From Eremophila alpestris peregrina (taxonomy: Eukaryota; Chordata; Aves; Passeriformes; Alaudidae), in assembly GCA_009792885.1 (NCBI GenBank), contig WMCF01000015.1, positions 15,027,667 through 15,091,666 on the forward strand: a stretch of DNA of 64,000 nt, read 5' to 3'. Positions 1-12,800 of the stretch are shown in pieces; position 1 is the first letter of the stretch; each line of letters starts with the position of its first letter. A model generated the notes under the pieces. The model was given only the letters and a program-made list of their open reading frames with translations. It did not search any database and had not been told where the DNA came from. Both the position numbers and the translations under genes were made by a program.

Positions 1-1060
1 AACATATACACTAATATGAGACATTCACTGCAGGCACCTTTGGATGCCTAAATTAAAGCTCTGCATAGTGAAGTACAAGAAGTGACCTCTGATGAGTTTG
101 ATGCAACTACAGACTTTTCCAAAAGTTGAAGGGGGTTAGCTTTTTAAGTCTTACCTGACTTGTTGCAAAAGTCTCACTTAAGTACCATTTTTGATAAAGA
201 TCATCAGTGATTAAGCTATTCTATAAAAAGAGAAATTTAGAGTGTGGTTAGGAATATCACCAGTGAATATTTCAGTGTAGTATAAAGTGAGAAATGTGGT
301 GATATATCCCCCCACCTCAGAGTCAGGGATCATCTGGAAACTGCTTCAAAAAAAAAACCACAAAAGACAAAAATTAAAGGAAGAACCAACATTAAATGTA
401 AGATGCTTGGTTGAACTCAAGAAATGCTCTGACATCAGCTTCAAGCATTCAGATGGAAAAATGCATCCCTACTTTATAGTATTGATTTAGTGTCTGGAGA
501 AAAACCCACAGAACATTGTGTCCAAGCTGCAGGAGACGCTAACTGAAGGCAGACAGACAAATGTGGTCAAAGTCAGTAGAACTTTGTTCAAACAACAAAA
601 CTCAAACAGAATGAAAAGCTGGCCAAAAAACCCTTGTGAAATCAGTTTCACTCCCTGAAATATATTTGTTTTATTATGTCTTGGTGATAATGAGGTAACT
701 CTAAAAGTCTTCTGGCAAAATTTTGACTTTTTGAACCAATGGGAATTTCTTTAGTGACTTCAACAATGCCAGGACTTTGCCATGAAATTGCAACTGGCAT
801 TCAAAATGCTTCTGTGACCATTACCCTTGTCTTGCTTTAGTCTGAATGTGGCAAACTGATACTCTTGATTCCAATTTTGCAGCACTTTTACGAAAGGTAG
901 GAGTTATTCACAGCAGCCATCTAAGGATGGCAGATAGCAGACAACAGAGAGCAACAGACTCCTGGAAGATTCTAAGTAATTCTAAAATGAGACATATATT
1001 AAAAAAAATCTTCCTTTATCCATTTACAGTAGAGGGAAGTCATGGATGTTAACCTTCTGA

Positions 1061-1384
1061 CCCCCAAACCAGGGATGTATTCACTGTATTGGCATGCAGT
1101 GCCATATCTATACTGAATTCAGCAGTGAGCAAGAGATCTTTGATCAAAACACAGAATTAATTTATGTACTAGAGGCTTCACAGAAAGCCACTGAACTTAC
1201 AGAGAGAGTAGAAGAATAAATTGTCTTTGTAGAGTTAGTCACAAAACATGTGATTAGTATTTTCAGTTTGCAAAATGGTCTCTACTTGAGCACAGCTCCC
1301 AAGCAAGATTATTTTTTTCATGTTGGGAGTATTCAGCTCCCAAGAGTCTGGGAACATCCTTGCATAGGGTTATACTTGAAATTA
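1061..1384 (+). pseudogene. Possible coding relic, unidentified
   Basis: One plus-strand frame stays open for 108 codons except for a single TAA at 1217-1219. The translation has a protein-like look in two blocks: TEFSSEQEIFDQNTELIYVL before the stop, and LQNGLYLSTAPKQDYFFHVG after it. Upstream sequence to about position 40 has many stops in every frame. I do not recognise a family. It could be a decayed retrocopy, an old exon, or chance. Confidence 0.2.
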
Positions 1385-3399
1385 TGATTGTCCATTGGTC
1401 ATTGTTTTCACTTCAGTTAAGACAGAGACGTGAATGAAATACCATTATGTGCAGCAATGAAGGGGAAATGAAAAGGGGGTCAGATTAGAAGCAAGGACTG
1501 ATCTCTTCGAAAGCACAGGACTGATGGAAATGAGCACTTAGTGACAGCACCTCTGGCAGTGCTGGCTGTTGAAATCTCTGTTAACATCAGGCCAGAATTT
1601 CGGGTTTTGTGTACTGCCTGAGCCTGACATTTGGCCTTTCTTGACATAAGAGTATAGCTGGGAAATGTCAACAGCCGTAACATATATTACTGCATGTACC
1701 TGGCAAATCACTCATGAAACACCCTTATGACTCTGCACAGAACCTTGTAAGATGGTTTTGCTTTCTAGAAATAACAGATGTACTGGCAACACACTAAAAT
1801 TTTGGTCTACCCCACCCCTGCAGATTTGTGTGTGAACAGAGGTGCAGGGAATGGGACATTGCAATTGCTCCAGCCTCTTAGTCAACTTGTTAATTTTCCT
1901 GCATAAACAAGAGAAAAAAAATGAAGGTCAGTTTGTAGGTTGGGCATGTATAAATTACTTCAGGAGGGAAGTTTTTCTTTTTCCAAAGGTGTCCAGATCC
2001 TTGTCTCCCTTTCAGGATGGTCTCACATAATGAGAATGTGGAAAACCAGGATAGGTCTAAATACACATTTTCATCTGTATCTGCTTTCGCTAAGTAAAAT
2101 ATTTCCATGTTTTATTTTAAATAACACCATTTTTTAATGTAAAAGATGATGCAGACTAGTTCCATCAGGAGAAATACTGAGTTAAGACAGTAATCTTTAA
2201 GGTTAGTATGGGCTTTCTTGATGTGTATGCACTGTGCCTAAAGTTTCTTCTGTCCTTTCTAGGAGCCTGATTTTCTGCAGAGTAATCTAAATGTGCCAGA
2301 GTGTGAAGATAAGATTGTGTGTTCAGTGTACAGGCATACGTTGCCATTTTTCCTTACCAACACCTCCCACCATTGCTGGGCATGTAGAGGTATTTCATTT
2401 GCTGAATTCAACCTGTCATCTGTAACAAATATGTCCTAATCCAATTATATGCATCACCGTCCACTAAGAACCACATAGGAGCCACCAAGCCTTCTCTTTG
2501 ATCAGCCCTGATTTGCACAGTGGCCAGGGGCAAAACCCATGGAGTCTGCTGAGAATATATGTGGAGACAACCTGCAAGGCACAACACCTGAGTGCTACCT
2601 ACTTGATATAAATGACAGTTGTTTAAAAGGCACTTCAGCTTCCATTTTACAAAGTTCATTATCGTAGCAAATGGTTTAACATCAGTTCTTTCCCTCTATT
2701 TCTCTATTTCCATTTATACTGCTGTGCTTTCTCTGATTTCATGGTGGTATTATTGTTGAATACATGGCTGCGACTGTGACTCAATAATTGTAACTATCTG
2801 GTTTCTTTCTTTGCCATTAATCTAGGTATTGACTTCTTTTCTTAAGAGCCATATATTGCTATGAGATCAGCTGGGGAAGAGTTATTGGAAAGGAGTGGCA
2901 GAAAATAGTTTCTATCCTGTGGAAAATTCAGGCATTTGAGGAACTTGTACAATTACAAACTGGATCAAAATATTGCATTTTGGAAAATTTACTATTAACC
3001 AATGATTCTGAGATATTTTGTTTTAGATATCTGGGAATGGTGTACTGAAACATTCTCTGAAATGTTTCCTTTTAATGCTATTTCAACCTTTATATTATAT
3101 AAATATAAAACTTTCAAACACTTCTGTTTACCCAGTTACATATGAGCTGAAATGGTACCACTTGAAGCTTTCTGGTAATTTCACTTTAAAACATTTCAAT
3201 ACTGCAAAATATTGTTTCATCCACATTTTTGGTGAGGAAGCAAGTTCTTTTCGGGAGTTTTTAAGACTTACATGTAGATATTCCTCTAGGATATCCTTTG
3301 GGAAACCTGCAACCAGCTATTGTACAACGACCAGTTTTTAGCTAGCATATGTGAATATTTCAAGATCATCATTGAATTAATGTATTATTTTTTTTGGTT

Positions 3400-4060
3400 T
3401 GCAAACAGAATCTTTCAAAGGGGCAATGGGATGCTGTGCAGACAGACTGCAGCTGCAGATTTGTTGGAGCTATCAGACAATATTGAATGTCTCCTGTCCA
3501 AACGCTGAGAGCTACGAGGCTCTATCGACTTCACTGCGGAAACGGATCACAATGAATGAGATTTAGGGAAGGATTAAAGAAACGAGGACAACATTTCCTT
3601 ATCAAAAAAGCAGTTCACAAAATTTGAGCCTTCCATTCAGGTTTAAAAAACCCCTGTTTTCCTGACTGAGCCATTTGACAACTCATGGACTAAAATAGAT
3701 GAAACAATGTATGAGTGTTTAAACCGTTGCTAGTTCACTTGGCCAGGAGGAAGATACTGTATTTAATCGATTTTAATATTCATATGTTTATGACAAAGCA
3801 TAAGACTGCACGGTTTGGATGACAATCACAGCAGGAAAATTTCCTCTTGTTTTTGTCTTTCCCCCTTATGGAAATTGCTGTTTTGACGGCAATCATTAAG
3901 GGAAAAACATGATCCTTAATAACATTAAGGGAATAAATTTTTTCCTTTTTTTTGGCAGCAGGTTTTAAAAAACACGGACCTTAAGAGTCCTTTAATGTTT
4001 TTGGACACAATAATGATTCAATGAATTAATTTTGTTCTCTTGTGAAAATTAACTGTTTCA
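3400..4060. other. Candidate conserved non-coding block
   Basis: Repeat-free stretch with several CpGs (GCTACGAGGC, CTATCGACTT, CACTGCGGAAACGGATC, GACGGCAATCATTAAGG) and three copies of the ATTAAGG/CTTAA type word near 3893-3935. Local CpG retention in an AT-rich intron and clustered homeodomain-type words suggest constraint. No alignment was possible. Confidence 0.25.
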
Positions 4061-7000
4061 AAATTATACACATATATGAACCACTTCACTCAGAACTGAA
4101 ATATAGCCAGGCTCGCCCAGCTGCAAGGCAGCAGCTACAGAGACAAATGATATAACTTTGTAGCTTGAATAATCCTGGACAGGACACTAAGGAAAAGCAT
4201 TTCTTTTGCAGTCGTTTCCATGGTATCTTTAACACCCACATAGAGCAAGTAGGACACTGGTTGTTAAAGTCTCATCCAAATAAATCCTACAAAGTAAATT
4301 GCATGGCACCCAATTTATCTATCTCGAATGAAGTTTGCTGGGATTTGAACCTGTGGCTTCAAGAAAAAAACCCAGACACTTCAAACCTGATGTGCAAATC
4401 ATTCAGCCATTGTATCAGCTTTAAGACATACATAGTAAGTTTGAGACCATACACATACATGTATTAAATCTATACATAGACAGATGTACCTACATTTGCT
4501 TGAGATTCATCATGCCCATTGATTTCTGCTAATTCCTTGGCGCTTTTTAACTGCAAAGAGTGAAAAAAAACCAAAAACAGAACAAAACAAGCACATTACT
4601 TCAGTATTTCACACAGTTATCTTTGATTTATTTGAAGGAGCATTTTATAAAGCTTCCAATGAGAAAAACAGATGGAGCATATAATTCTAATGAGTTTTTG
4701 CTCAAACCATTTTGAAACCAACATACTTAAGGTTTGATAGGTTGGCAAAAAAAGAAAAAAAAGAAAAATAATAGGACTGGGTCATTATTTTTTAAATAAT
4801 AAGATTAGAAAGTAGTTTCAAGGCATAAAAGGTGCACAGATTTCTCTCTCAAGAATAATAAACAACTTAATTTCCCATTGTTGTTGCTATTAATTTAAAC
4901 TTTACAATATTTGAAAGTTGCCACTAGCTAAATAGTGTTTTGCCAATGATTACTTTTGAATGATATATTTTGAGCTAAGATGCTGAAGTGCTACTATACA
5001 TTGTCTTCCTGACAACGTACCTAAATAACTGACATGGCTCCTGGGTATGATGGAAAAGGAGAGGAAGTGAAGAACAGCTCTTTTATTTAACCAGTGGCAG
5101 CAAGAATTGAGGAGACACTGCAAATATATGACCTGAACAAAAACTCTTTTTTCCTTCCTGAATTAGCTTTTAGGGGAAAATCCAGGATTACATTGGGAAT
5201 TGTAAAGATCACTCTCAGGAGATTTAAGGAAAGTCCTAGCTCACATCTTGAGCCACAGTGATATATGCTGTCGTTCATCCTGTGATTGAGCAAGCAGAGC
5301 AAAGAGGAGACACCGCAGCTCTGCTGAGCCTATAAGCCATGGAGGTTGGTACACTTAAATTACACTCACAGAATCATTTGCTCTTTAGGTAAAGCTCTGA
5401 AGAGTCTTGCTTTTAGTGTAATTTAATTCATAATAGATATCATGGGGAGGAGGGGGTGGAGGGAGAAGGGAGGGATGGGGAACAATAAACACAACTTTCC
5501 TCTGAATTCCTTCTCTTTTGCCAAAGAAGCTGGGTTTGATGTAACTGTTGATTCTACAGCCATGGCTCTGATTTGCAACAGTCCTAAAACCTTGATGAAA
5601 CAGAGCACTAATATGTATTGATTAGTGTCTGACTCAGAATTGTCAGTGGACTGCCATCCTAGGGGGGTTGGTTACCCTCACCACATTTTTGCTACATGGT
5701 AACAGTTGATCTGAGTGTGATCCAGCTCCCAGCTCCTCTGTTTCCAATCTGACAATTAGGTAAGCAGGCCATGGTCTGTTTGCACCTCATTATGCAGGGC
5801 TGTGAACTGAACCAATTCAGAAACTGCTGCTCAAGCCACTAAACCAGTCCTGATGGAGAGGGAAGAGGGCAAAACTTCCTGATAAAGTAGTACAAAGGAT
5901 ATCTGGGGATTGCAAAATCATCAGGTCTCCTGGTTCAATTCACTGAAGCCCATCTCTCAAAAGCCTCAAGAAGTCTGCAATTTACACTGACAGCAGGGTG
6001 GTGCATTTCCAATGAATGCTACATGTTTTCCCTACTCTGAAGAAATAACGATCCTGTGAAACCACCTCACTGCGAGGATAGCTGGTAGGAATGAGCTGAG
6101 ATGGCTACTCCCAGCCAAGCACCAGAATTAGGTATTTATACATCACAGTGTGACCGAAAGTGCTGTTCTCTGATTCTGCCAATTCTTCATTATAGAAATT
6201 CAATCAACAGGAGCAGTCCTGTTGGGTTCAGCTGAGCTACTCTTCTGAATATGAGGTCAGGAGAGCATGCTCAGTTTTGTAAGTGTTCTGCATGCTGATG
6301 TGAGTGTCCTGAGTGCTCAAGGAATGCTGTTCATTGTTTACGCTTTACCTTTCCCTTTCCAGGCTGATAAAGTGCCATCAGCCCTTGGTGACTGGCTTCC
6401 TGGCAAAGTGCTCTTCTGGTGACATGACACATCCCCACCAGCCACACGTGGGTTTGATGGGAGACTGGGCTCAGCCTGCAGCCCACTTTGGTCTTTCAGG
6501 CTTTTGCCCTGTCATGGTTTCCCTCCATTATCACCCTGGCACTGCTTCATCAGTTGATACAATGCAGAAAGGATGCTTGAGCTTCCCCATCTCTTTTATT
6601 GCACACCATGCTCTGAAAAGGATGCCAGAGCTCAGGCAAGAAGGTGCTTGCATCCATGCCAAGACTAGGACCTCTGCAGGAAGAGGTGGAGGTGAATTAG
6701 TGGAGATAATGTTGGAAAACTTAAGGGTAAAAAGTGTGCAGCTGCATTTCCACAGGTTAAAGGGGTGAAGTCCTTTTTTTTTTTCCAATTTTTTCTAAAT
6801 TATTATTTAAATTATATTTTCCTCTCACATGTTAAATGGAGAAATGCTGGAATAGGAAGCTCAGAAAAATGTACAATATTGGAAAAACGGGACTTGCCTT
6901 GCCCCCTAATGTGACTCCAGGGCAAGTCAGAGGAGAATGTGATGTTAGCAGTGGAGTGTGCTGAGGCAACACACAGAGCTAGTGCCAGCAATAACCAGGG

Positions 7001-9205
7001 GCCTGCCTGGAAGGAGAAGGGATGAGGAATCAGAAGTATCTGGTAAATCTAACGCTCTGGTGGGGTAGGCCTGACTCGAACCAGTGGGCATGAATCCTTC
7101 AGACAACCAGAGCTGACAGCCACGTGCCAGAAGGGATTCAGAAGCCTTTTGGCTGTAGCAATGTAGTATGGTGCTCTAGCAAGCAGGATTTCTCCCAGCA
7201 GGACATCCCAGCCTGGATATGGCTGGGTGGGTGCATGGAGCAGCCATGCTCAAACAGAGCTGCACCTCCCCATGGAAATGCCCTGAGCGAGGCAGGGTAG
7301 GATCCCTTTGCCAGCTTGGGATGAAAAGGCAGTTTTTAGCCAACCTATCACAAAATCAAGCCATAAAGTCAAGGCAGGAGTCCTGTGCTATTTATTTTTG
7401 AAAGAAATGCTCTATTTACTTGGCTCAGCTGGATGATTTTCAATACCCATTGTGGATAAAACACACAGATAGGCTGTGGTGCTTGTAAAGGAAAGCTGTG
7501 GGTCTTGGCAAGTGTGGGTCATTACTGCTTGGGCTTCTGCTGCTCTGGAAACTTTTGGAACTCATTCAGGGTTCTTGGAGGAGCACACTGGCTGCCTAGC
7601 ACTCTTCAGGAATTCTGGCTACTTACAGTCTTGGCCTTAGGCACATTTCAGAGCTAATTCTCAAGAGAAATGCAGATCCATCCTGCCTTTCTTTCAGCTA
7701 CTGTTTCGCCTGTCTGCCTAGCATGAGTGCACATTTGATTTGCAATTAGCAACAGTCTGCAGAGACTCAGAAGTCTGCCCTGGTGGTCCCTACTGGGCCT
7801 CACATTGCACGATCTTCCTATATGTTTTTGCAGCGTATAATTGCTACAAAGATATAAAATAACTTCATGAAATTTCCGTTTTTCTTTTTTTTTAAAGCAC
7901 TTTATAATGCTACACCTTAAAAGCCATGTGAAAATGGAAATGAGATGCAATTAACTCAAGAGACCTGGTGGAATCTGTGTTTATAAAGATTCTGTCATTA
8001 CCAAATCCATTCTTCTTCATGGCCTTTTCTGTATTACAGTCTTGCCTCAGCTTTCATTTAGGTTATCTCTGTGACCATAAGTGCTAAGACCATGTATCTG
8101 AACATAAAAGCTTCCAGCATCTAAATTACTAGTTTGTAGAATATATTTATCATCAGATATGTTCAAAGATAAATGTTAACTGTGGAACAATGTCACAGGT
8201 TTCATAATGAACATTAAAAAAAAATGGAAATAAACACAATTTGCTTTTCTTAACGTGTACATTAAATGTATACATCTGTCTGCAGACATATTCAGACATA
8301 CATAACGAAAAATCTTGAACATAAGAATCATCAGCATTTTGAATCTCTGCCACCTAAGTAATTCAGATCCCACAGACCTTAAACTGCAAACACTTAATTA
8401 AGCCATCAAATATTTTAGCTGAAAGCTGATGTAGAAAGGGTTAAAATAAGGTCTCAAAGCAGAGACTGTGCCTGAGCAGCACAGGTGGGTATTTTCAATT
8501 TCACTGTGTCCAAGCCACATGGTCTGCACAGAATACACATATTTGTGCAAACTGTGCTTGCACACAATGCACTGTTTCTTCTCTAGATTTACAGATTTAG
8601 GGCCAGATCTGCTTTTTGCTGTGTAGCTACCCATCTTACCTCCCTTATAAAGCAATACTATCAAATATACTTCATAATACATCTTAGTATCACAGGTGGG
8701 ATAATCAGATTTACAGAGATTTGATTCTCTCTGCTTAACTAAGTGCATTGATAACTACTTTTTAATGCCATTATTAGTTTTTTATATACTCATATTTGTG
8801 TGAATTACACAGGAGATGCCAATTTTTTTGAATACTAATCTTAAAAGGAAGAACTGTATTGGCTCAGGTATATTTAACTCCCCCACCATTTTTTTAAATT
8901 CAGAGCAAAAACACTTATCACTGATATCCATGCAGAATACATAAGAGGAAATAGTACTCATGACATGAAATCCAATATTGGATAGTATAAAGTAAGGATC
9001 CCTGTTCATTCTGTTTTCTCAGCCTCTGTTAGTCTAATCAGAGCAGACAGGCCACATAAGGTTAGGTCTTGCTCACAGCATATTCTGTGGTCAGACTCCT
9101 ACGGATTTTGGAGGTGAAGCCATGAGACTTTGAGAGCTAATGGTTTTGCCCTCCTTCCCCTTAGCATGTCTAAGACAGCATTTTTCTCCTGCCAAAATCA
9201 CTCAC

Positions 9206-9313
9206 CTGTTCCTGCAGGACTTTAAGCATTGCTTGTGTATGTGTTTGCTCTTCCTTTGCTTGCTCCAGTTCGGATTTTTTGTTATTTAATTCTTCCTGTA
9301 TGCTCAGCAATTG
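9206..9313 (-). CDS. ENOX1: ENOX1 coding exon E (108 bp), coiled coil continued
   Basis: Encodes 36 residues: QLLSIQEELNNKKSELEQAK then EEQTHTQAMLKVLQEQ. It continues the heptad pattern of exon D. The human counterpart as I recall it reads QLLTIQEELNNKKSELEQAK, so conservation is very high. The acceptor is strong (TTTTGTTTGTGCAG|CAATTG) and so is the donor (GAACAG|GTGAGT). The exon starts and ends in phase 0 and spans exactly 36 codons, so it could be skipped without a frameshift. It is the last ENOX1 exon in the window. The following exon, expected to begin near LKGTKELVETNG, was looked for below 9206 and not seen. Confidence 0.95.
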
Positions 9314-9798
9314 CTGCACAAACAAAAGGAGTTTCTGGTTAGCCTCGTCTGGATCCAAAGCAGTTTAAAATCCCCAGTTTTACAAATCCTCATTTCAAAC
9401 AACATTTTGCAGTCTGCTCCTACATTTATTATTGTTGCATAATCTGCTGTGTCTAAATGGAGCAGAGGTAAATTATTTTCATCTGCATCTCCTTCTGTGG
9501 CAGTGCACCACGAGTAATGCATCTGTTAATGTGCATTAGCTATATGTTACTTTAAAGTAGAAATGGTACAATATGTCACCCACAGAGTGACTGTCACATT
9601 CATCTGAACCAAAATCTTATTTGTAGAAGTATCTGCGCTAGTTTTAATAATACTGGGGTAAACGCTATGGTACATAAATAATTTAAAAGCACAACCCTTT
9701 AATATAATTAGTCATTGGCCCACAGCCATTTTCATTCTATGCAAAGCAATATTCTGGAAAGCTTTCAGACTGACTTGCCAAGAAGACAAAAGCTTTTA

Positions 9799-9817
9799 TT
9801 TTTTTTTTTTTTTTTTT
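9799..9817. repeat. Poly-T run (19 nt)
   Basis: Uninterrupted T run after AAAGCTTTTA. On the ENOX1 sense strand it is poly-A. No element of the expected kind is recognised beside it, so it may be simple sequence only. Confidence 0.85.
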
Positions 9818-12800
9818 GTCTTGCGCTGTGATATTTTATTAGATCAGGAAGACTGATGCCCTACAATCAATACATCAGCCAGGAAGACTGCTGATCTACT
9901 GTCAAAACAAAAAGCTATGACCAAAATCTATTTTTATGAAGAGAATTCTGGGATGAAGGAGCATATTTAAAAGCCCACGTCCCCTGGTCTTGGCTAGCTT
10001 TAGATTCTGCATAGATTTATTGTGACTGTCAAGAGCAGGTCAGTAGATTTAATTAATTCTGATGTGAAGAATGTTAGACACTGATGAAGAGCAAGAGCAG
10101 ACAAACAGGTTAAGAGTTAATGTGTTTTCTCTTAGTGAATAAGAAAGGAAACTATGATTTTCTGGGGCAACATGTTGCTCGTAAGCACACTCCATTTAAA
10201 GGACTAATTGAACTACTAATTGCTTTACTCATGTGCATTACTAATTTAACCATGTACCTACATCTAAAGCTTAGTTTATGGTTGTGCTTAGGGCTGGTGG
10301 CTGACTCAAACTGATGTTGCAGGTGTTCAGTCTCTTGGTAAGTTACAGACAGCAAACCTAGAAAAAGTCTGGGCCTTGTTCCACTGCACTGGAAGTCCCA
10401 GGCATCAAAGGACATGGTGTCACATTGTTTTCAGAGTGACTTGGAAACAGATGACATTTCAGGGACTGGTGGAGTTATTGGTAGTGTATTTCTGTTGTAA
10501 GTGAACATCAGTATGATGGATTAATTCAGCCACTGAAGTAAAAATACACGTGGGTACATGTCTGATTATATCTCACACACTCTACAGTCCAGCTGAGTTG
10601 GTTAGCTTTTTGATGGATCATGCCGCCTGGACTGCTCCCTGGGAGCCTCCAAGAGACATTCTGGTTGTGTTTTCACTCTACCACAGCACAAGATCATTTT
10701 GGATCTCAAGATTTCTCCATGAAATAAATAGGTCTCTTCCACTGAGGCTCACACTCAACCAACTTTTGTGTGGGAAACTCTGCTTTGGCATTTATCAAAC
10801 AAGTATGTGTTCACCTTGCCTGTAGGGTACTACCTCCCACATTTTCAGAAGATAAACTGGATTTGTGTACACTGCCATAGGTCACATGCTGATACCCATG
10901 CAAGTTCCCACGCAGAAGGGACCATCTAGTCACCCCATGTAAATTCATGTCATAACACACCTTTAAGGTTCACCTAGGATAGTTCCAGCTGATGTCTGTA
11001 ATTTAGAAAGAACGGACTCCAGTCCTCAGAAGAGAGGCAGACAACAAAAGACACCGGAAAACACTCTCAATGATCACTAGCTGAAACACCTGAGGTGTGA
11101 TAAGCAGACTGTCACCTAACAGCAGCCAGTGAGATGTCCTCTCTTTCGCAGCTGCAACCTGTTTGACCTCACACACCGGAACATATAATAAGAAAGGAGT
11201 CTCTGACCCCATTTCAGAGTCTTCTCTCAGCAGTTATGTCTCACCAGTGTGGTTAGACTCCACCTTGATACTGGTTAGGAGAATTTTACTCCAGCTTCCT
11301 ACAGGCCATCCTTTTGAACATAAATTCACACCTGGAAGTGAGTGAGTTTTCCCAAGTGAGTTTTCAGTTCATCTTGCCCCTGAAAAACCTTTCACTACTG
11401 AATGACTGTTACGGAGAGGAAACCAAGACTGACTCTTGGGTTGAATGTGTTTACACAACTGAACTTAAACCTCCTTCTGTGTCCCACCCACCCCCTCCCC
11501 ATGGTTCTTCCATGGCCATGTTTCACTTATTGCGGATCAGCTCACAAACTTCCACTGTTTTATTTTCACATCTCCCACTGTGATTTAGTCTAATTATGTA
11601 TCTCTTCTTTTGACCCTGACTTTTCCTGTTTTGTGTTTAAGGCAATTTTTCCAAAACTGTCCGAGCATGGGAGGAATTGGTGTGGAAGACACTGAGAGCA
11701 TGAGAGAGAGAGGGAGATGTGATGCTCTGCATCTTTGTACTTGGCTCTGGAGCAGCGAGGAGCAGGAATCCCAGGAAAATATCCAACATTCTCAGTTTCC
11801 CTGGGGTAAAAGAGTGTGCATTCTTATTGGAGTATGAGCTGCAAAGAGCTTGATATGAGATAAAACATTCTAGCAGTCTTAGTGGCTAAACTGTCAACTA
11901 TTGAAGATTTACTGTGCATGCATAGGCCCCAAAGACAGTAAATGTGTCCTATTTTCACAGGGGTGGAAAGTAGAGTAACTGTAACTAAGATATCCTATTC
12001 CCAGTCACACATAAGGTTTTTCATTCACAGGACTGGGACCTTCCCATTCAACATCCAGAGATGTCAAAATTATTTAAAATTTGGAGCCATCCGTTGGGTG
12101 TTTAACTTTCTCTTTCTCTCCCTCATATTTATCTCTAAAAGTTGCAGAACCTGCTAATTTTGCATGGGCCAGGTTTGGATATTTCTTTTTCCTGAGCGGT
12201 TGATGATGGCACCAAGAAGTTGTAACAAGGAGTTATACCTGCCAAACAGTGTATTTTTCTCTTTTAGTCTCCTTTTGAAAAATGAAGAAATAATTGTGAC
12301 TGAAAAAATATCTAAGACAGATGAACATCCTGAAAAATTTCAGCACAAACATGTGATGTTTGGCAAAGTTAGAAGCAAATAGGTAAAGGATCTTACACTG
12401 GCAGAAATGAGACAAGTTTCATAACAGGGACTGCTGTCACACTTGCTTATAAGCAGGCTTTCCATAAAGATTATAATGAATGATGCCAAGATGCAGGTAT
12501 TAATTATTCAGAATTACTTTGCTTCTCATACATATATCTGCTTATTAAAAATTGATCCTATAGATATTTCTTCTGCCGTTCAAATTTCTTGCAACTTTAT
12601 ACCACAATCAATCAAAATTAAAAAATATTCTTAGTTTTAATGATTATGCTCTCTGATACTGTTCACCTACTTTGCCATCTCACACAGCCTTTCTGCCAGT
12701 TTCCCTGTGTAGGAAACTGAGCTACTACACCATGGTCAGTCACCACAGCCATACAAGTGTCTGTTCTTTCAATCTCGTCTCACATCTCTGGCCATTCCCT

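Larger units (their letters stand above)
1..9205 (-). other. ENOX1: ENOX1 intron downstream of exon E (partial)
   Basis: Starts at donor CAG|GTGAGT and runs off the left edge without the next ENOX1 exon. It is mostly AT-rich unique sequence. I recognise no CR1 or LTR in it. A mostly open plus-strand frame with coding-like composition lies at 1061-1384. A block with several CpGs and repeated ATTAAGG motifs lies at about 3400-4060. A 151-codon plus-strand open frame at 6313-6768 shows no family signature. Confidence 0.8.

Noticed and set aside
6313..6768. 151-codon plus-strand open frame
   Set aside because: No domain, and an overlapping antisense open frame. Nothing supports translation.
9170..9205. 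Extension of exon E past QEQ (VSDFGRRKMLS)
   Set aside because: The sequence after CAG is the donor GTGAGT. The extra residues are intronic.
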